DNA of 25,021 nucleotides from Neelides folsomi (GCA_034687125.1 JAQGBZ010000628.1:1-25021); one strand, 5' to 3'; positions 8,230 to 18,409 are shown, counted from the first letter of the stretch. Numbers and translations are program-made. The notes: generated by a model not told the origin, from the sequence alone.

Positions 8230-10718
8230 TCAAGTGACAAATAATTTTATTTTATGAGATGCATTTGAAAGTAGCCCTCTGTAATTCCAAATATTCTCAA
8301 GATTTTCTGTCTGTTGATTGTAACCCGTGTCGACTGCTTTCACTCTTAATTCAACTTCCCCCTTCTTCAATTCAAGTTTCTTCTCCCAATGAATCCATGA
8401 CCATTTATTATTATCATTTGCCTATAAAAATAATGTAATAACTTCTTGATTACCTATAAGCTCTTATTAAAAAAATTAAAAAATAATTCATTTTAGCTAT
8501 TACAGTGATTTCAGCATCTTCCCAGGATTTTCCTTTATTAATTGAAACTTCCACCCTCACAATTTTTCTACCGCCGCCAGAATATGCCCAACCTATAATT
8601 AATAGTTAATTTTTAGAATGCTTTAGAATTTTAAGTAAAGTTATTAAAACATTTTAAAGATTTGCCATTGAAAAGAGTCATCCCTGCTTTAACATTCGAT
8701 TCATTGGGATATGAGCAAATGTAAGAATTGGGTGGAGTTTCCATAATTGAAGGCGCCGAAGAATAATCGACATTTTCTGCAGTTACAGATGGACCAAAGA
8801 TTTTGTAGTCCAATTGCTGCCAAATTGAAGACGATTCTTCATCGCTGATTTTTATTTTTCCTTTGAATATTTAATATTTTAGTAATTTTTGAAAAATATT
8901 TTTAAAACTTTGCCAATTTAACTCTTTGTAATTATGTAGCATAAACCATTAATTGTGTATGAGAAATTTATGTAGAATGATAAAATTACCTAGCCATTTA
9001 ACACTCCGAGCTCCAATAAGACCTGGCAAAAGAATCCTCATTGGAAATCCATGATCAAATGGAAGAATTTCCTCGTTCATTTCGTACACAATAAGTGGAG
9101 TGAAATTTTTGTTGAGGAGGAAAATGAGTGGAATTGAAGAACCGTAAAAAGCTTCCTTTGGGCCATCAATTCCTTCAAACTTTAAAAAATAAAGTCATAG
9201 GCAATATTGCATATTAAAAACATTTTCTAATGTTACTATTACAAGTATGGTTAAACAAATAATACTTACATATACCTGTTAAACAACACACATGGGTATA
9301 ATAAAAGATATAATGTATCTACCTGAATATGAAACTTTTCAGGGTTTTCATATTTAGAGAAATGAAAACCACAGGATTTGAGAATATCCATTAATTTTGC
9401 CCCACCCCAGATTGCATGTCCAATTGCTCCGCCAGTCCAAGGAATTCCAGGAGCTTCTTTAATCTTTCCCATTTCAGTTCGACGATTCCCTCCACATTGG
9501 AGTGTAACACATTTTTCAATTTTTTCAAACCCTTTGATTTCTTCGTAACTGAATGTCTTTTCATTGAGGGCAATTCCACCAACAGTTAATTGATATTTTT
9601 CAATTTCAATTTGTGGAACTGGGAAATGATTCCTCACGTAGAAAACCTCGCTATGTACATACAGACAAATCAAACATAGTCAGGAAAACATTTAAGGAAT
9701 GGGTATTTTGAGAAATTCGTCGCTACAGCAAACTAAATAAATTATTTTTAACATGGCACCCACTGAGTCCTTCTCGGTCGTGCAGTCGTGCACGATCGTG
9801 GCGAGAATACAGGTAATATATATCATACATAAATACAGGTAAGTATTAAAATGTAATATGAATTTATATTGAATTGACTCACTTTAGCGTAAAAAAAGAT
9901 TTTGTAAGCATTGCTGGCGGAGTTTCTCCAGTAAATGGTTTTTGTGTTCTGACACTTAATAATTGGTGTCGTTTTGGATCATTTTTATAGGAGTTTTGAG
10001 TTTTATCCTTTATTAAATCCGTTTCAGCTAAATTGCCTATCAATATTAATTATTATAAATATATTATTGTATAATTTAACATTTACTTATGCAGTAATTA
10101 GTATGGCGTGAGGGATATTAATATGTTAATAATTTAATAATTTTATTTTCATGTTTGTAAACCAATCCTGAGTGTGTTGAGAACTCTAATGACATCAGAT
10201 CTATAGTGAACTGGATACAATTCCCAAAAAGATTCAAGTGCGGTTCCAGAAGCTTTAAGAATAATGTCACCTCCCGGATGCTTCGAAATAAAATCGGTCA
10301 TGTCGTAAACTCCTCTTTTGTAAGATGCCCATAGCTATATATAAATGGAATCTTTTAAAATGTCTGTTCAATGTTCATACATAAAAATTGTGATACGTAC
10401 AATAATATATATAAGGCAAAATTTTAATTGGTATTCTTACTCTTTTATTTTTCTCCTGATGTTCTGACACTTCATTGGCAGTAAATGTAGGCAATGATGG
10501 AATTCTGTCGCGAGCCGTCAAATTTTTTACTTAAAATTGCAAAAATAATAGCCATTATGATTCTCAATAAAAATTAGAAAGATAAATGTATTTCAATATT
10601 AGCAACAAATCATCATACCGGTTTTCTGTTTTACTCCTAAGCGTGATAAATAAGATGCCAATGTTGTAAAGAATATGATGAATGACGAAACAAACAACGC
10701 AAACCAAAAATCATCCAT
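8230..10718 (-). CDS. SUOX: Sulfite oxidase (cytochrome b5 plus molybdenum cofactor domains)
   Basis: Nine exons: 10718..10619, 10529..10441, 10334..10163, 10036..9883, 9650..9323, 9179..8990, 8860..8651, 8592..8504 and 8421..8230. They total 1524 bases and 507 residues, and all phases agree. The enzyme oxidises sulfite to sulfate and passes electrons to cytochrome c in the mitochondrial intermembrane space. The N-terminal cytochrome b5 domain has haem ligands H82 (KHPGG) and H106 (FWELYPVH). The molybdenum domain has FYVRNHFPVP and the cofactor-binding C224 in VTLQCGGNRRTEM, then DHGFP and GARSVKWLG. The C-terminal dimerisation domain has WAYSGGGRKIVRVEVS and NIWNYRGLLSNA. Length and order match animal SUOX. 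The N-terminus is odd: it starts Met-Asp-Asp and has a hydrophobic helix at about residues 4-24, followed by Arg and Lys, more like a signal anchor than a classical presequence. An alternative upstream start was not found. The exon 7 donor (AAAAT|GTTTTA) is weak. Confidence 0.93.
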
Positions 10719-11244
10719 TTTTACAAATATGGTATATCAAAATGAAATTTTAATGTACTAATATTTTAACATTGTTTGACTTTTAATAAGATCTGTATAA
10801 TATGTATGTATAACACAAAGGAGTTTTATAGTCGAAATATGCAAAAAATATTGTTAATGTATTTAGTGCGATGACTGCGATGTTTAAAATATTTGTGGAG
10901 TGGAAATATCACCATTACTAAGAATGGAGGATGTAATAATGAATCAGCGCATGCATGCATAAATATAAAAGATTATAAATAATAACTTGTACCAGGTAGT
11001 TCCACCCGTAGATTATGATACAAACTTATAATTGGAATTCACAAGAAGGGGTTAAAGATAATTCGAGTAAATTCTTTATTTCTGTAAGTTTACTATTATG
11101 AATTATTCTAGATTTTACAATGCTCAATTAGGATATTATATTATTAATTAGGTACTTGTATGCATATATAAGATTTGTTGTTAGATTAGTTATTAGAATT
11201 TAGATTAACTACATTTAGTAGTTATAATATTGCAAATCTTAAAA
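10719..11244. other. Intergenic region upstream of SUOX and downstream of the CAP gene
   Basis: No coding exon was recognised. It contains the alternating word GCATGCATGCAT near 10949-10960 and a minus-strand AATAAA (complement of TTTATT at 11075-11080), about 165 bases past the CAP stop, which may be that gene's poly(A) signal. The SUOX promoter is expected just above 10718. Confidence 0.35.
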
Positions 11245-12075
11245 TTATATGGAAGAGGAAATTGAAGAGCGAATTGTGATTTCACTAAAATTTGCAGGTT
11301 TCCCAATGTTAGCTATGTAATAACCGCGAACGTTCCCGGCTGGCTCATAATTGGCGACAATGAAAGTTCCTGATCGACCAACAGCAAGAGCAATTCCAAA
11401 TCTTTTGCTTGATTTCCAAACCATTTGGGTGAAATGTCCGGTTCCCTTTTTCCTCCCGATCTTTTCAAAATCGAAATCAGAGACTTCTGAATACCAACTT
11501 TCCACTGGATGATTCCCATCGTCCATCTTCTTGTCATTCGTCCAATAAACATTCTCGCCCAACCCAACAGTGCTATGAGTCAAAACGTCGTCCCGCGCCA
11601 ATTTGTTCGCCCAAAACTGCGCCACTGCACAAATTTCTCGGTCAATTTTCAAAGGTTCGGCTCCGTGGCGTTTGCGGTAAAGATTGTGCTTCCTCAAGGC
11701 ATTGTTAATAAAAATGTCCCTTGTTGTAATGACAGACTAAATAATTATAAATGGAATTTAAAATAACTTCAATTCAGCCGATTGACTAAAAGGTGCGAAA
11801 TATAAGAAAGCGCTAAAATTTAAATTGTTTACCCTTCGCAATTTGGAAACGTTGATGTCTTTGTAAATGAGGAGAAAAGAGCCGTCTTTGACCGTTGGGA
11901 TGAAATTTTCTTCTTCGTGATCTTCCTTCCTCCCTGACTTATTTTTTTGAGCGACTGCATAATGATAAGTGGCGTTTTTCCCTTTTTGGTCACTTGAATG
12001 GTTGGACCTGGTGGGATGAGGAGGCTTTCGATTGGTAATGGTGGAAGTCGAAGGTCCTTTCACCTTGTTACTCAT
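11245..12075 (-). CDS. Intracellular CAP-domain protein, GAPR-1-like, with N-terminal extension
   Basis: Two exons, 12075..11833 (81 codons) and 11736..11245, join in phase 0 for 244 residues. The CAP domain covers about residues 89-230. It has the tetrad H135 (THST), E143 (GLGENVYW), E160 (VESWYSE) and H182, the CAP1 motif GTGHFTQMVW and the CAP2-like motif YEPAGNVRG. The WYSE-DFDF and GTGHFTQMVWK pattern resembles GAPR-1 (GLIPR2) more than secreted venom-allergen or CRISP proteins. There is no signal peptide, and the Cys pairs of secreted members are absent. GAPR-1 is a lipid-raft and Golgi protein that binds negative lipids and amyloid-prone partners. The 81-residue N-terminal part is Lys/His/Asn-rich, polar and unlike anything I recognise. 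It ends in a short hydrophobic stretch (SFLLIYKDI). The extension could instead be a separate regulatory tail. The orthologue is not certain. Confidence 0.85.
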
Positions 12076-12397
12076 TTTACAACTTTAATACGAATTAGCA
12101 CTAAAAATTTCGATTCTATTTTTTATTTGATGATTTTATGCATTTTATTTGAGAGAATCTGTTTCAAGAAAAAATTTAATTTACAATCATATTTAATTTA
12201 CGGTTTCCTTAATTACACTTTTTAAGTTTCCAGCCATAATACTTCAGACTTGTAATACATATTTTTAGAATGACTTGAAATTGCCAACTAATATTATATA
12301 TGAAGTAGGTAGTAATTAATTTTTATCAATGTTTGGTTAACTAATGTTTTAATTTAAAATTTCCGTTTCTTGAAAAAAGTTTTATTGGAATAAACAT
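12076..12397. other. Spacer between the CAP gene and the receptor array
   Basis: No gene or repeat was recognised. It contains the 3' UTR of receptor copy 1 at its right end and the CAP promoter at its left end. Confidence 0.35.
12381..12386 (-). terminator. Poly(A) signal of receptor copy 1
   Basis: The minus strand reads AATAAA, 11 bases past the TGA stop at 12398. The distance is short but workable. Confidence 0.4.
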
Positions 12398-13834
12398 TCA
12401 ATTTTTAACATTTCTTGTTTCAGAAATCTTCAATTGAAATAAAAACATATAAAAAGCCATCAAAATTGCTAAAACCTTAAATAGTATAGAGAATTTGATT
12501 GGCATTAAGAAATTACTACAAATAATGAATATTTTACATCTCTACATTATATTTTATAAGTAAGTTGCTTTCTTTTTTAAATAAACAAATGTATAAAAAA
12601 GAAAGCAACTTATGGCCCATAGTATTTTATATTATTAGGTATTTCGATTAATTATATTTTACCTTAATAATTAAAGATTTGTTAACAGCAAACATATTAT
12701 TACCAGTAAATTGCCATTTAAGTTGAACCAATTTACAAACTGCAACATGATTTAATTTTATTTCTTTTTCACTTTTAATTTCCAAACAAGTCAAAGTTTT
12801 TTCAACCAAATCAGAATTTGAAAGTATCTGTAAAATAAATATATAATATATGCAGGATATGATATATCTATTATAAATATTATTTATTATTTTGCAAACA
12901 TTAAAATTAAACTTGGTTTATATACTTCATTTTCAATATTTTGTCCCATATTTATAAAAACGAGCGATAGAAAAATGCCAATGAATAACGCTAAGCATGA
13001 TAAAAAATAGTCGCGGTCTTGACTGTCAAAAAGAAAATAAAAGCTTAAACATGCTTCAATTAATATAGAAATCAAACGAATTGGAATTGTTTTTCCAAAA
13101 TTAAAATTGAATTCTACAATGAAAGATTTTATCAATAGGAATTGTTCAAGTAATTTATTTCTATATGTCAATTTTTTGTTCATTTTAAAATTTGTTTCTT
13201 CTTCAATAATACAGTTTGTGAATTCTTTATAAAACAATTTTAAAAATGCCAGAATTTTAAAACACATAAAAATTTCAAACATTGACAAATACAGGATTTG
13301 GAGTGTATACAAGATATCAATGAAAACAGTGCTTATAATTACAATTGTATTTTTCATCATATTAGGATCTGATTCATACATTTTGAAGAAAAATTTAAGT
13401 TTGTAAAAATATAGCAATACAAATATTGGAAAAAGTATCTGAATAATTTTATATTTACGTTTAAATTTAATCTTATTTTTAAATTTAAATGAGCTTATTT
13501 TGTCTAATAGATTTAAAAGTTTAATCGATCTAGTGTAAAAATAAAAAGAGAAAAATCTTAGAAATATATCTGCTAAATAATAAGTAAAGTTCAATAACGA
13601 CGATGTTATTAATAAAGAATAAGTTTCTAATCCTGAAAAAGCATCTTCCATATAAGTTACGAAAACAAAAAAGCTTAAAAACACTATAAAAACATAATAA
13701 AGGGTTAATGCGCTTATATTTTTGGGTTTTTTAAATTCTTTAATTGGAACAAGGGGATTTAAAATTGGTAAAGAACCAGAAATCCAGCCAAAAACCAAAA
13801 TTGTTTTAAAATATATTTTTTCAATTTCAACCAT
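12398..13834 (-). CDS. Gustatory-receptor-like seven-transmembrane protein, copy 1
   Basis: Three exons: 13834..12926, 12827..12663 and 12475..12398. All are phase 0, giving 383 residues, the usual length of insect gustatory receptors. The protein is almost wholly hydrophobic with several transmembrane segments (for example around LTLYYVFIVFLSFFVFVTYM). The last two short exons read QFTGNNMFAVNKSLIIK and AFYMFLFQLKIS. They match the C-terminal layout of the Gr family: a loop before TM7 and then a TYhhhhhQF-type motif, here with FY for TY. The phase-0 introns before these exons are also typical. Such receptors are ligand-gated cation channels of chemosensory neurons. The ligand cannot be inferred. 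It is the left member of a tandem array, and the N-terminal GWISGSLPI-NP-VPIKEF is shared with its neighbours. Exon 1 is one block of 303 codons. Alternative: a lineage-specific chemoreceptor related to odorant receptors. Confidence 0.78.
12561..12612. repeat. Perfect 18-bp inverted repeat (hairpin) in a receptor intron
   Basis: Arms TAAGTTGCTTTCTTTTTT (12561-12578) and its exact complement at 12595-12612 flank a 16-base AT-rich loop. The hairpin lies in the second intron of receptor copy 1 (12476-12662). The ends read TA-AGTTGC..GCAACT-TA, so it may be a tiny TIR remnant with a TA target site, or an RNA hairpin. Confidence 0.75.
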
Positions 13835-14010
13835 TGCAATAAGAATAATTTTTAATACATAAAACCAAATTGCATTTCTATGTATAAATTAAGCAGTGAA
13901 AAAATTTCGATCTTTTGTGTGCCTTGATTAATTTAACAATATTTTATAAGCCCATATTCTTTTAACTTTTATCGTTTTAAGATCGCTTTCAGATATTTTT
14001 AGTCCATTTG

Positions 14011-14027
14011 GCAAAAATGCTTTTAAA
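14011..14027 (-). promoter_or_regulatory. Upstream motif shared by the three receptor copies (copy 1)
   Basis: The minus strand reads TTTAAAAGCATTTTTGC about 180 bases above the copy 1 start. The same core, AAAAGCATT, lies about 220 bases above copy 2 and about 190 bases above copy 3. It may be a retained promoter element or only the trace of a duplicated upstream segment. Confidence 0.35.
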
Positions 14028-14156
14028 TCTTTGAATATCTTTTAAGATTATCAATGAATTGACATGACGTTATGACTTATACATAATATATTTTACATAT
14101 ACGTATGAAGTATGAACTTTAAAAAAATGATATGTTCATTCTCTTGGCTTGAAAGG

Positions 14157-14205
14157 AATAAAAAGAAATTGAAAAGAAAGGAACAAAGGAATAATATTTG
14201 CTAGA
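14157..14205. repeat. Diverged direct duplication, left copy
   Basis: It begins AATAAAAAGAAATTGAAAAG and continues through a GAAAGGAACAA run to TTGCTAGATTG. The matching copy at 14686-14740 begins AATAAAAAGAAATTCAAAGG and ends near TTGCTTGATT. It is AT/purine-rich, so part of the likeness may be compositional. Confidence 0.45.
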
Positions 14206-14685
14206 TTGACGGGATTGTAGGACATTTCCATATTCATATTGATTCATGTCAAAATATCTTTAATTGAATTCAAAAAATAGAATATTCAACAAAACAATTT
14301 TTTACACTTTTCAATATTATGATTAAATATCTAATATGAATAAATTTCATAAATTATCCTTTTTATAAAAAAGTACTTTTAAATATTTGAATTACCATAA
14401 CTACTATTTATGTATTTATAGGCATAGAATATCGAACATTATAAATTGACAAATTGATAAAAATTGAATTGAATCTTAAGAATTGAAAATGATTTTATGC
14501 ACGAACGCATAATCTTTAAAAGATAAATTATGGATGTATTATTAATTATTAAATTTGTTGACCACTTTAAGGTATTTTTGTAACATGAACAATAACAAAC
14601 ATGTAATGTACCCTCCATTCAATATTGCTATTTTCACTTCACGCACTTCACTATCACACACGTACAAGTTGTACGTCGGTTAAGC

Positions 14686-14740
14686 AATAAAAAGAAATTC
14701 AAAGGAAAGGAAAAATTTTAAGTAATATGTGTTGCTTGAT
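14686..14740. repeat. Diverged direct duplication, right copy
   Basis: Partner of the segment at 14157-14205, about 530 bases away, in the same spacer between receptor copies. Confidence 0.45.
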
Positions 14741-14962
14741 TTATAAAATTTGAATATTTTTCATTTGTGTCAATTTAGAGCTGCTTTTTCCTTTTTTATT
14801 TAACCTGTATTATACATTATATCACTTTCACCAAAATTCAAGCTCTTTCTATAATATATATTTAGTTACATAAAAAATATCGAATTGGTTTCTATTTAAG
14901 ATCAAATATATAAAATATAAGTAGTACTGTCTGTTATACAGATAGTATAGCAAATAATAATA

Positions 14963-16463
14963 TTAAACTTTTCTACTTTCAGAAATTTTCAATTGAAATA
15001 TAAACATGTAAAAAGTCATTGAAATCCCCAATACCTAGGATTGTATTTAATGAATTATTAACTAATAAACGAATTATTAATACAATATTACGAACTATTA
15101 ATAAAAAATAATATTTTTATGTACAGTATATGGATTTACACTAATATTAATGTTATTTTGCATCACATCACTTTGGTTGGGCCCATACAGAGATAGACTC
15201 ATACATACCAATCCATATATGCTACATATCATTATAAATAGACTCACTTACCATATACATTGTAATAGTTGTTATATATGAAACTTACCTTAACAATTAA
15301 GGATTTATTTACTACAAACATTTTATTACCAGTAAATTGCCATTTAATTTTAATGAATTTAGTAATTGCAACGTGATTAAATTTGATTTCCCGTTCCTTT
15401 TTAATTTCTAAACAAGTGACTACTTTATTAACTAAGCATGAATTTGATTTCGTCTGTAAAATAATTAAACAATTTAAAAAAATAAGTTCGTTAATTTATA
15501 TTTATCTAACATATTTTATCTTACTTCATTTTCAATAATATGGCCTATGTACATAAAAACAAGTGACAAGAAAATGCCAATTATTAAAGCCAAACTCGAT
15601 AAACCAAAATAATCGTTTTCTTCCTCAAAAATAAAATAAAAATTTAAACATGAATCAATTAGCAGAGCAAACAAACGAGAAGGAATTGTTTTTCCAAAAT
15701 AAAAATTAAACTCGACAATGAAAGATTTCATCAATAGAAATTGTTCAATTAATTTATCTCTATAACCCCATCTTTTCTTCATTGTAACTTCTCGCTTCAT
15801 CGATTCTTCTTCAATGATAGATTTAGTAAATTCTTGGTAAAATAATTTCAAAAATGCCAGAAACTTTAAACAAATGAACGTTTCAAGCATTGAGGAATAA
15901 ACAATTTGAAGGAAATATAAAATATCAACAAAATAGATGCATGAAATTATTACAATCTTATTATGCATTATATTGGAATTTCTCTTGGGTGAAACAGTGA
16001 TTAAATATAATTCTAAATTAAAGCCGAGTTTTATTATATATAACAATACAAATATTGCTATAAGTAATTGAATAAATTTATCTTTTCGTTTATATTGAAT
16101 TTTATTTTCAAATTTAAATGAGCTAATTGAGTCTAATAAATTTAAAAGTTTAAGTGATCGATTACAAAAATAAAAGGAGAATAATCGTAGGAATATGTCC
16201 GTGGAGTAATAAGTGATATTCAAAAGTGCATTTGTTATCAACAAAGATAATGTTTCTACTTTCAATGCAGAATTTTTCATGTAAACAATAAAAACATATA
16301 CACTTAAAAATATCATGAAAGCATAATAAAGAGTTAATGGACTGGAAAATTTTAGCCTTTTAAATTCTTTGATGGGAACAAATGGATTTCGAATTGGTAA
16401 AGAACCAGAAATCCAACCAAAAACTAAAATTGTTTTGAAATATATTTTATCAAAATCTAACAT
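14963..16463 (-). CDS. Gustatory-receptor-like seven-transmembrane protein, copy 2
   Basis: Exons 16463..15525, 15453..15289 and 15034..14963, all phase 0, give 391 residues. The layout is identical to copy 1: exon 2 has the same length (165 bases), and the last exon encodes TFYMFIFQLKIS. The donor GTAAGA and the two acceptors are strong. The sequence is close to copy 1 along its length (GWISGSLPIRNPFVPIKEF, FIVEFNFYFGKTIPSRLF, FTGNKMFVVNKS), so the two are tandem duplicates. The main difference is a longer, more polar segment between the middle transmembrane helices (around ITVSPKRNSNIMHN). No stops or frameshifts break it, so it is probably functional. Same caveats on family and ligand as for copy 1. 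Confidence 0.78.
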
Positions 16464-16853
16464 TGTTAAAATGATAATAAACTTAAAATTTTCACAAAAA
16501 TGTTTATGAGTAGATATTTATCCCTCACAGTAAAGTATTTACTTTAGTAAATATTCGCATTATTACGTTATTCTTATTGGTTTACATACCCAAGCAAACA
16601 TTTTATAAAGAAATAATTTCATTTTTTTAAGTTTTTTACCTCAAGGTTAGATCTCAAAAGTTGATTATCAATTCCATTTATCCAGGAATGCTTTTATGAA
16701 TTTATTTTAAGATAATAAATTGACGCATTGTTGATAAAATTTGTATTGTGCTACTATTTGTATTTACTCCATATAAAAATTATAAACTATAAATTACACG
16801 ATATATGAATTCACTAAAGTGTGTAAATAAATTTAATATGGTATGGATTATAA
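16464..16853. other. Upstream region of receptor copy 2, up to the LINE fragment
   Basis: It contains the shared upstream motif (GAATGCTTTTATGAA at 16686-16700 on the plus strand). I looked here for the missing 3' part of receptor copy 3 and found none. The exact left end of the LINE fragment is not visible. Confidence 0.4.
16685..16700 (-). promoter_or_regulatory. Upstream motif shared by the three receptor copies (copy 2)
   Basis: The minus strand reads AAAAGCATT inside this stretch, about 220 bases above the copy 2 ATG, at a position equivalent to copies 1 and 3. TTGACG (or TGACG-like) words lie further upstream in each copy. Confidence 0.35.
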
Positions 16854-17519
16854 ATGTTTCTCAATGAAATAATATATGAAAATAATTTACTATGTAATTA
16901 CGATAAACTAGAAGTTTTTGTCGAAGCCTCCCGAACTAACCTCAATATATTCAAAACCTCAATGTCTGTTAACTTTAATAATACAATAGTTACACCTACA
17001 TACGAAATTAAAATCCTGGGTATATTTCTTAATTCTGAGATGAGTCGGAAAGTACAAATTTCTAATATACAAAAACAATCATACTTGCTTTATAAAAACC
17101 TTAATATTTTACGTCCGATACTCAAATCCAAACACTTCGAATTCCTAATAAACACAATTGTTATACCTAAGCTATGTTACGGAATTGAATTGTGGGGCAA
17201 CTCCAATAGTATTAATCTAACTCCTGTAAATAATTGTATGAAACAGTTTGCTAAACTGACCTTAAATAAGTTAAAATACGACAGAATAACCGAAGACTTA
17301 ACAAAAAATTAAATTGGCTCTTACCCTCAAACTAATTCTTGCATTGAATATCCACGCTTATGTATCAAATTGTGGAACCTTAAATTTATCCTCCTTATTT
17401 TATAAACTACTTTATAAGAAACTCAGAAGTTCATGATATTAACACTAGCAGAATTAAAATGTGCAATCTCCCTAAATAATAATTACGGCACTCGTTCACT
17501 TTCTTATCTTGACCCTGGT
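16854..17519 (+). mobile_element. Decayed non-LTR retrotransposon (LINE) fragment, ORF2 C-terminal part
   Basis: An open stretch of 152 codons (16854-17312) reads as the end of a LINE reverse transcriptase and connector. It has NYDKLEVF (a KTEV-like motif), EIKILGIFLNSEM, then VIPKLCYGIELWGNS and a MKQFAKLTLNK segment. After the stop, other frames continue the same protein: LNWL, then ALTLKLILALNIHAYV, and near 17483-17517 YGTRSLSYLDPG. So at least two frameshifts and some stops are present. The endonuclease domain and the catalytic FADD core are missing, and the fragment ends abruptly at about 17519 against receptor copy 3. It is a dead relic. I saw no target-site duplication or poly(A) tail. 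It is an ordinary genomic retroelement, probably of the jockey/RTE/CR1 type, but I cannot assign the clade. Confidence 0.75.
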
Positions 17520-18364
17520 GTCATCCTTATCAAAAAGAAAATAAAAGTTTAAAATTCCTTCAATCAATAAACAAAACAAACGAATTGGAATTATTTGTTC
17601 AAAATAAAAATTAAATTCTGCTATTAAGGATTTCATCAATAAGAATTGTTTAAGTAATTTATCTCTATAAATGTCTTTCCTATTGATTTTAAATTCGGAA
17701 CTCATCGAATCGTCTTTAATAATTGTGTTAATAAATTCTTGATAAAATAATTTTAAAAATGTAAGAATTTTGAAACAAATTAAAATTTCAATTATTGAGG
17801 AATATGAGATTTGAAGGCAGTATAATATGTCAACAAAAAACGTGATTCCAATTACAAAATTCCTATTTTCCCATATTTTGGGATCTGAGACTTCTGCTGC
17901 AATTGCCATATATATATCCAATTAAAGCAAAGTTTAAAAAAATATAACATTATAAGCATGTTCATAATTATTCGAATAATTTTATATTTTCGTTTGAATT
18001 TAATCTTCTTATCAAAAAGTGAGCTGATTGAATTTAATAAATTTAAAAGTTTAATTGATCGATCACAATAATAAAAAGAAAAGAATCGAAGAAATGTGTC
18101 AGTAGAGTAATAAGTAGTATTTAGCAATGACGTTGTTATTAAAAAAGAATAGCTGTCAAATCCGAAATAAGTATTTTTCAGGTAAAGTATGAAAACACAA
18201 AAACTTGAAAATACCATAAAAACATAATAAAGTATAAATATGCTTGAAATTTTTAGCTTTTTAAATTCTTTAATTGGAACAAATGGATTTTGAATTGGCA
18301 AAGAACCCGAAATCCATCCGAAAGCCAAAATAGTTTTAAAAGACATTTTTTCAAATTCTGCCAT
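17520..18364 (-). pseudogene. Gustatory-receptor-like pseudogene, copy 3 (frameshifted and 3'-truncated)
   Basis: It starts ATG at 18364 (MAEFEKMSFKTILAFGWISGS) and is collinear with copies 1 and 2. The frame breaks at a short TA run at 17907-17920. Up to Phe-Asn-Trp the first frame holds, and from Ile-Tyr-Met-Ala-Ile onwards another frame matches the family (FVDILYCLQISYSS, FLLMKSLIAEFNFYFEQ, FYFLFDKDD). The shift equals one extra TA unit. Similarity stops at about 17520, where the LINE fragment begins. The rest of exon 1 and the last two short exons are absent from the flanking DNA. With two independent lesions it is very probably a pseudogene. An ATG further upstream (18409) is in frame, but the alignment with the other copies favours 18364. 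Confidence 0.85.
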
Positions 18365-18409
18365 TTTAAAAGAATATAAAAAACACAATAAGTTTACGCT
18401 GGTGTTCAC

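Larger units (their letters stand above)
13835..14962. other. Intergenic region between receptor copies 1 and 2
   Basis: It holds the upstream DNA of copy 1, the 3' UTR of copy 2 and a diverged direct duplication (14157-14205 and 14686-14740). No exon of another receptor copy was found in either strand. Confidence 0.4.

Noticed and set aside
8651..8860. Frame break in SUOX between KSLK and WAYSGGG
   Set aside because: A weak donor (AAAAT|GTTTTA) joined to the acceptor at 8592 restores the frame with a single Cys codon, so no lesion is needed.
11509..11766. Plus-strand ORF over the CAP gene
   Set aside because: Antisense to the conserved CAP exon 2 and its intron, whose reading is strongly supported.
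13835..14962. A fourth receptor copy between copies 1 and 2
   Set aside because: No conserved exon block (FTGN-MF-VNKS or FYMF-FQLKIS) appears on either strand here.
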